Shown in pieces: positions 63,905-64,000 of a DNA stretch of 64,000 nt. The translations under genes and the position numbers were made by a program. The notes below the pieces were generated by a model. That model worked only from the letters and a program-made list of their open reading frames with translations, ran no database searches and had not been told where the DNA came from. This stretch comes from Nepenthes gracilis (lineage: Eukaryota; Streptophyta; Magnoliopsida; Caryophyllales; Nepenthaceae), in the NCBI GenBank assembly GCA_033239525.1, contig BSYO01000019.1, positions 8,662,592 through 8,726,591 on the forward strand, in the 5' to 3' direction. Numbering within the stretch: the first letter of the stretch is position 1; every line of letters starts with the position of its first letter.

Positions 63905-64000
63905 TGGTGAGAGAAGCTCTCCCTTCTCTCAACTTTCAAACCTGAAATCTGCTAAGCGGTGCTCGACCGTCACTGGCCATCTCCAGCGCCGGCATGGCCG
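63905..64000 (+). mobile_element. LINE copy L-g, 5' end (cut by window end)
   Basis: 5' hairpin GAGAGAAGCTCTCCCTTCTC (63909-63930), a 64-nt leader with the CTTTCAAACCTGAAATC word seen in other copies, then ATGGCCG at 63994. Whether it is autonomous or ORF1-only cannot be seen. Confidence 0.75.

Overview
This is nuclear DNA from a flowering plant. Every recognisable part is plant-type: L1-clade LINEs whose ORF1 carries a DUF4283 domain and whose ORF2 carries endonuclease, reverse transcriptase and zf-RVT domains, a Ty3/gypsy LTR retrotransposon primed by initiator-Met tRNA, and 18S/5.8S/25S rRNA pseudogenes. The species cannot be named from the sequence. No intact host protein gene, tRNA gene or CRISPR array is seen. 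Almost everything is retrotransposon inserted into retrotransposon.

The oldest layer is a decayed 35S ribosomal DNA locus on the minus strand, broken into pieces that keep the order expected of neighbouring rDNA units: ITS2, 5.8S, ITS1 and the 18S 3' end (13799-14872); a probable intergenic spacer with transcribed-spacer-like repeats, a candidate Pol I start and a 21-bp minisatellite (about 34312-38713); the 25S 3' end (38714-39295); and an internal 25S piece (62086-62475). Between these lie LINEs. I name copies of autonomous type L-a to L-g, derivatives with ORF1 but no ORF2 O1 to O3, and non-coding derivatives N1 to N11. Layout: L-a (1-3488); L-b (3489-13798), holding N1 and O1; rDNA; L-d (about 14900-34300), holding N2, L-c, N3 and N4; spacer with N5; 25S; N6; L-e with N7; N8, split by an 8.46-kb LTR retrotransposon (43382-51844) and by N9; O3 (53043-62085), holding N10, which holds L-f, which holds O2; N11, also inside O3; 25S; an LTR- or promoter-like stretch; a short tandem repeat; and the 5' end of L-g. 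Target-site duplications (TSDs) at many junctions fix the order of insertion.

Autonomous and non-autonomous elements share end signals. Eighteen 3' ends carry one motif of two stem-loops followed by TTACTTACC-poly(A). Six 5' ends carry a purine/pyrimidine hairpin, and five of these are followed 52-79 nt later by an ATGGC start. This fits a family in which ORF2 proteins mobilise a set of ORF1-only and non-coding relatives through a common RNA tail. The most unusual items are the full-length ORF1-only element O1 with an unrecognised C-terminal region, two insertions of only 15 and 23 bp that still have TSDs, a 3'UTR with three successive poly(A) tracts shared by three LINEs, and the LINE-filled rDNA itself. 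All coding regions are broken to some degree. The least damaged are ORF1 of O2 (one nonsense codon) and the ORF2 3' part of L-f (one frameshift).
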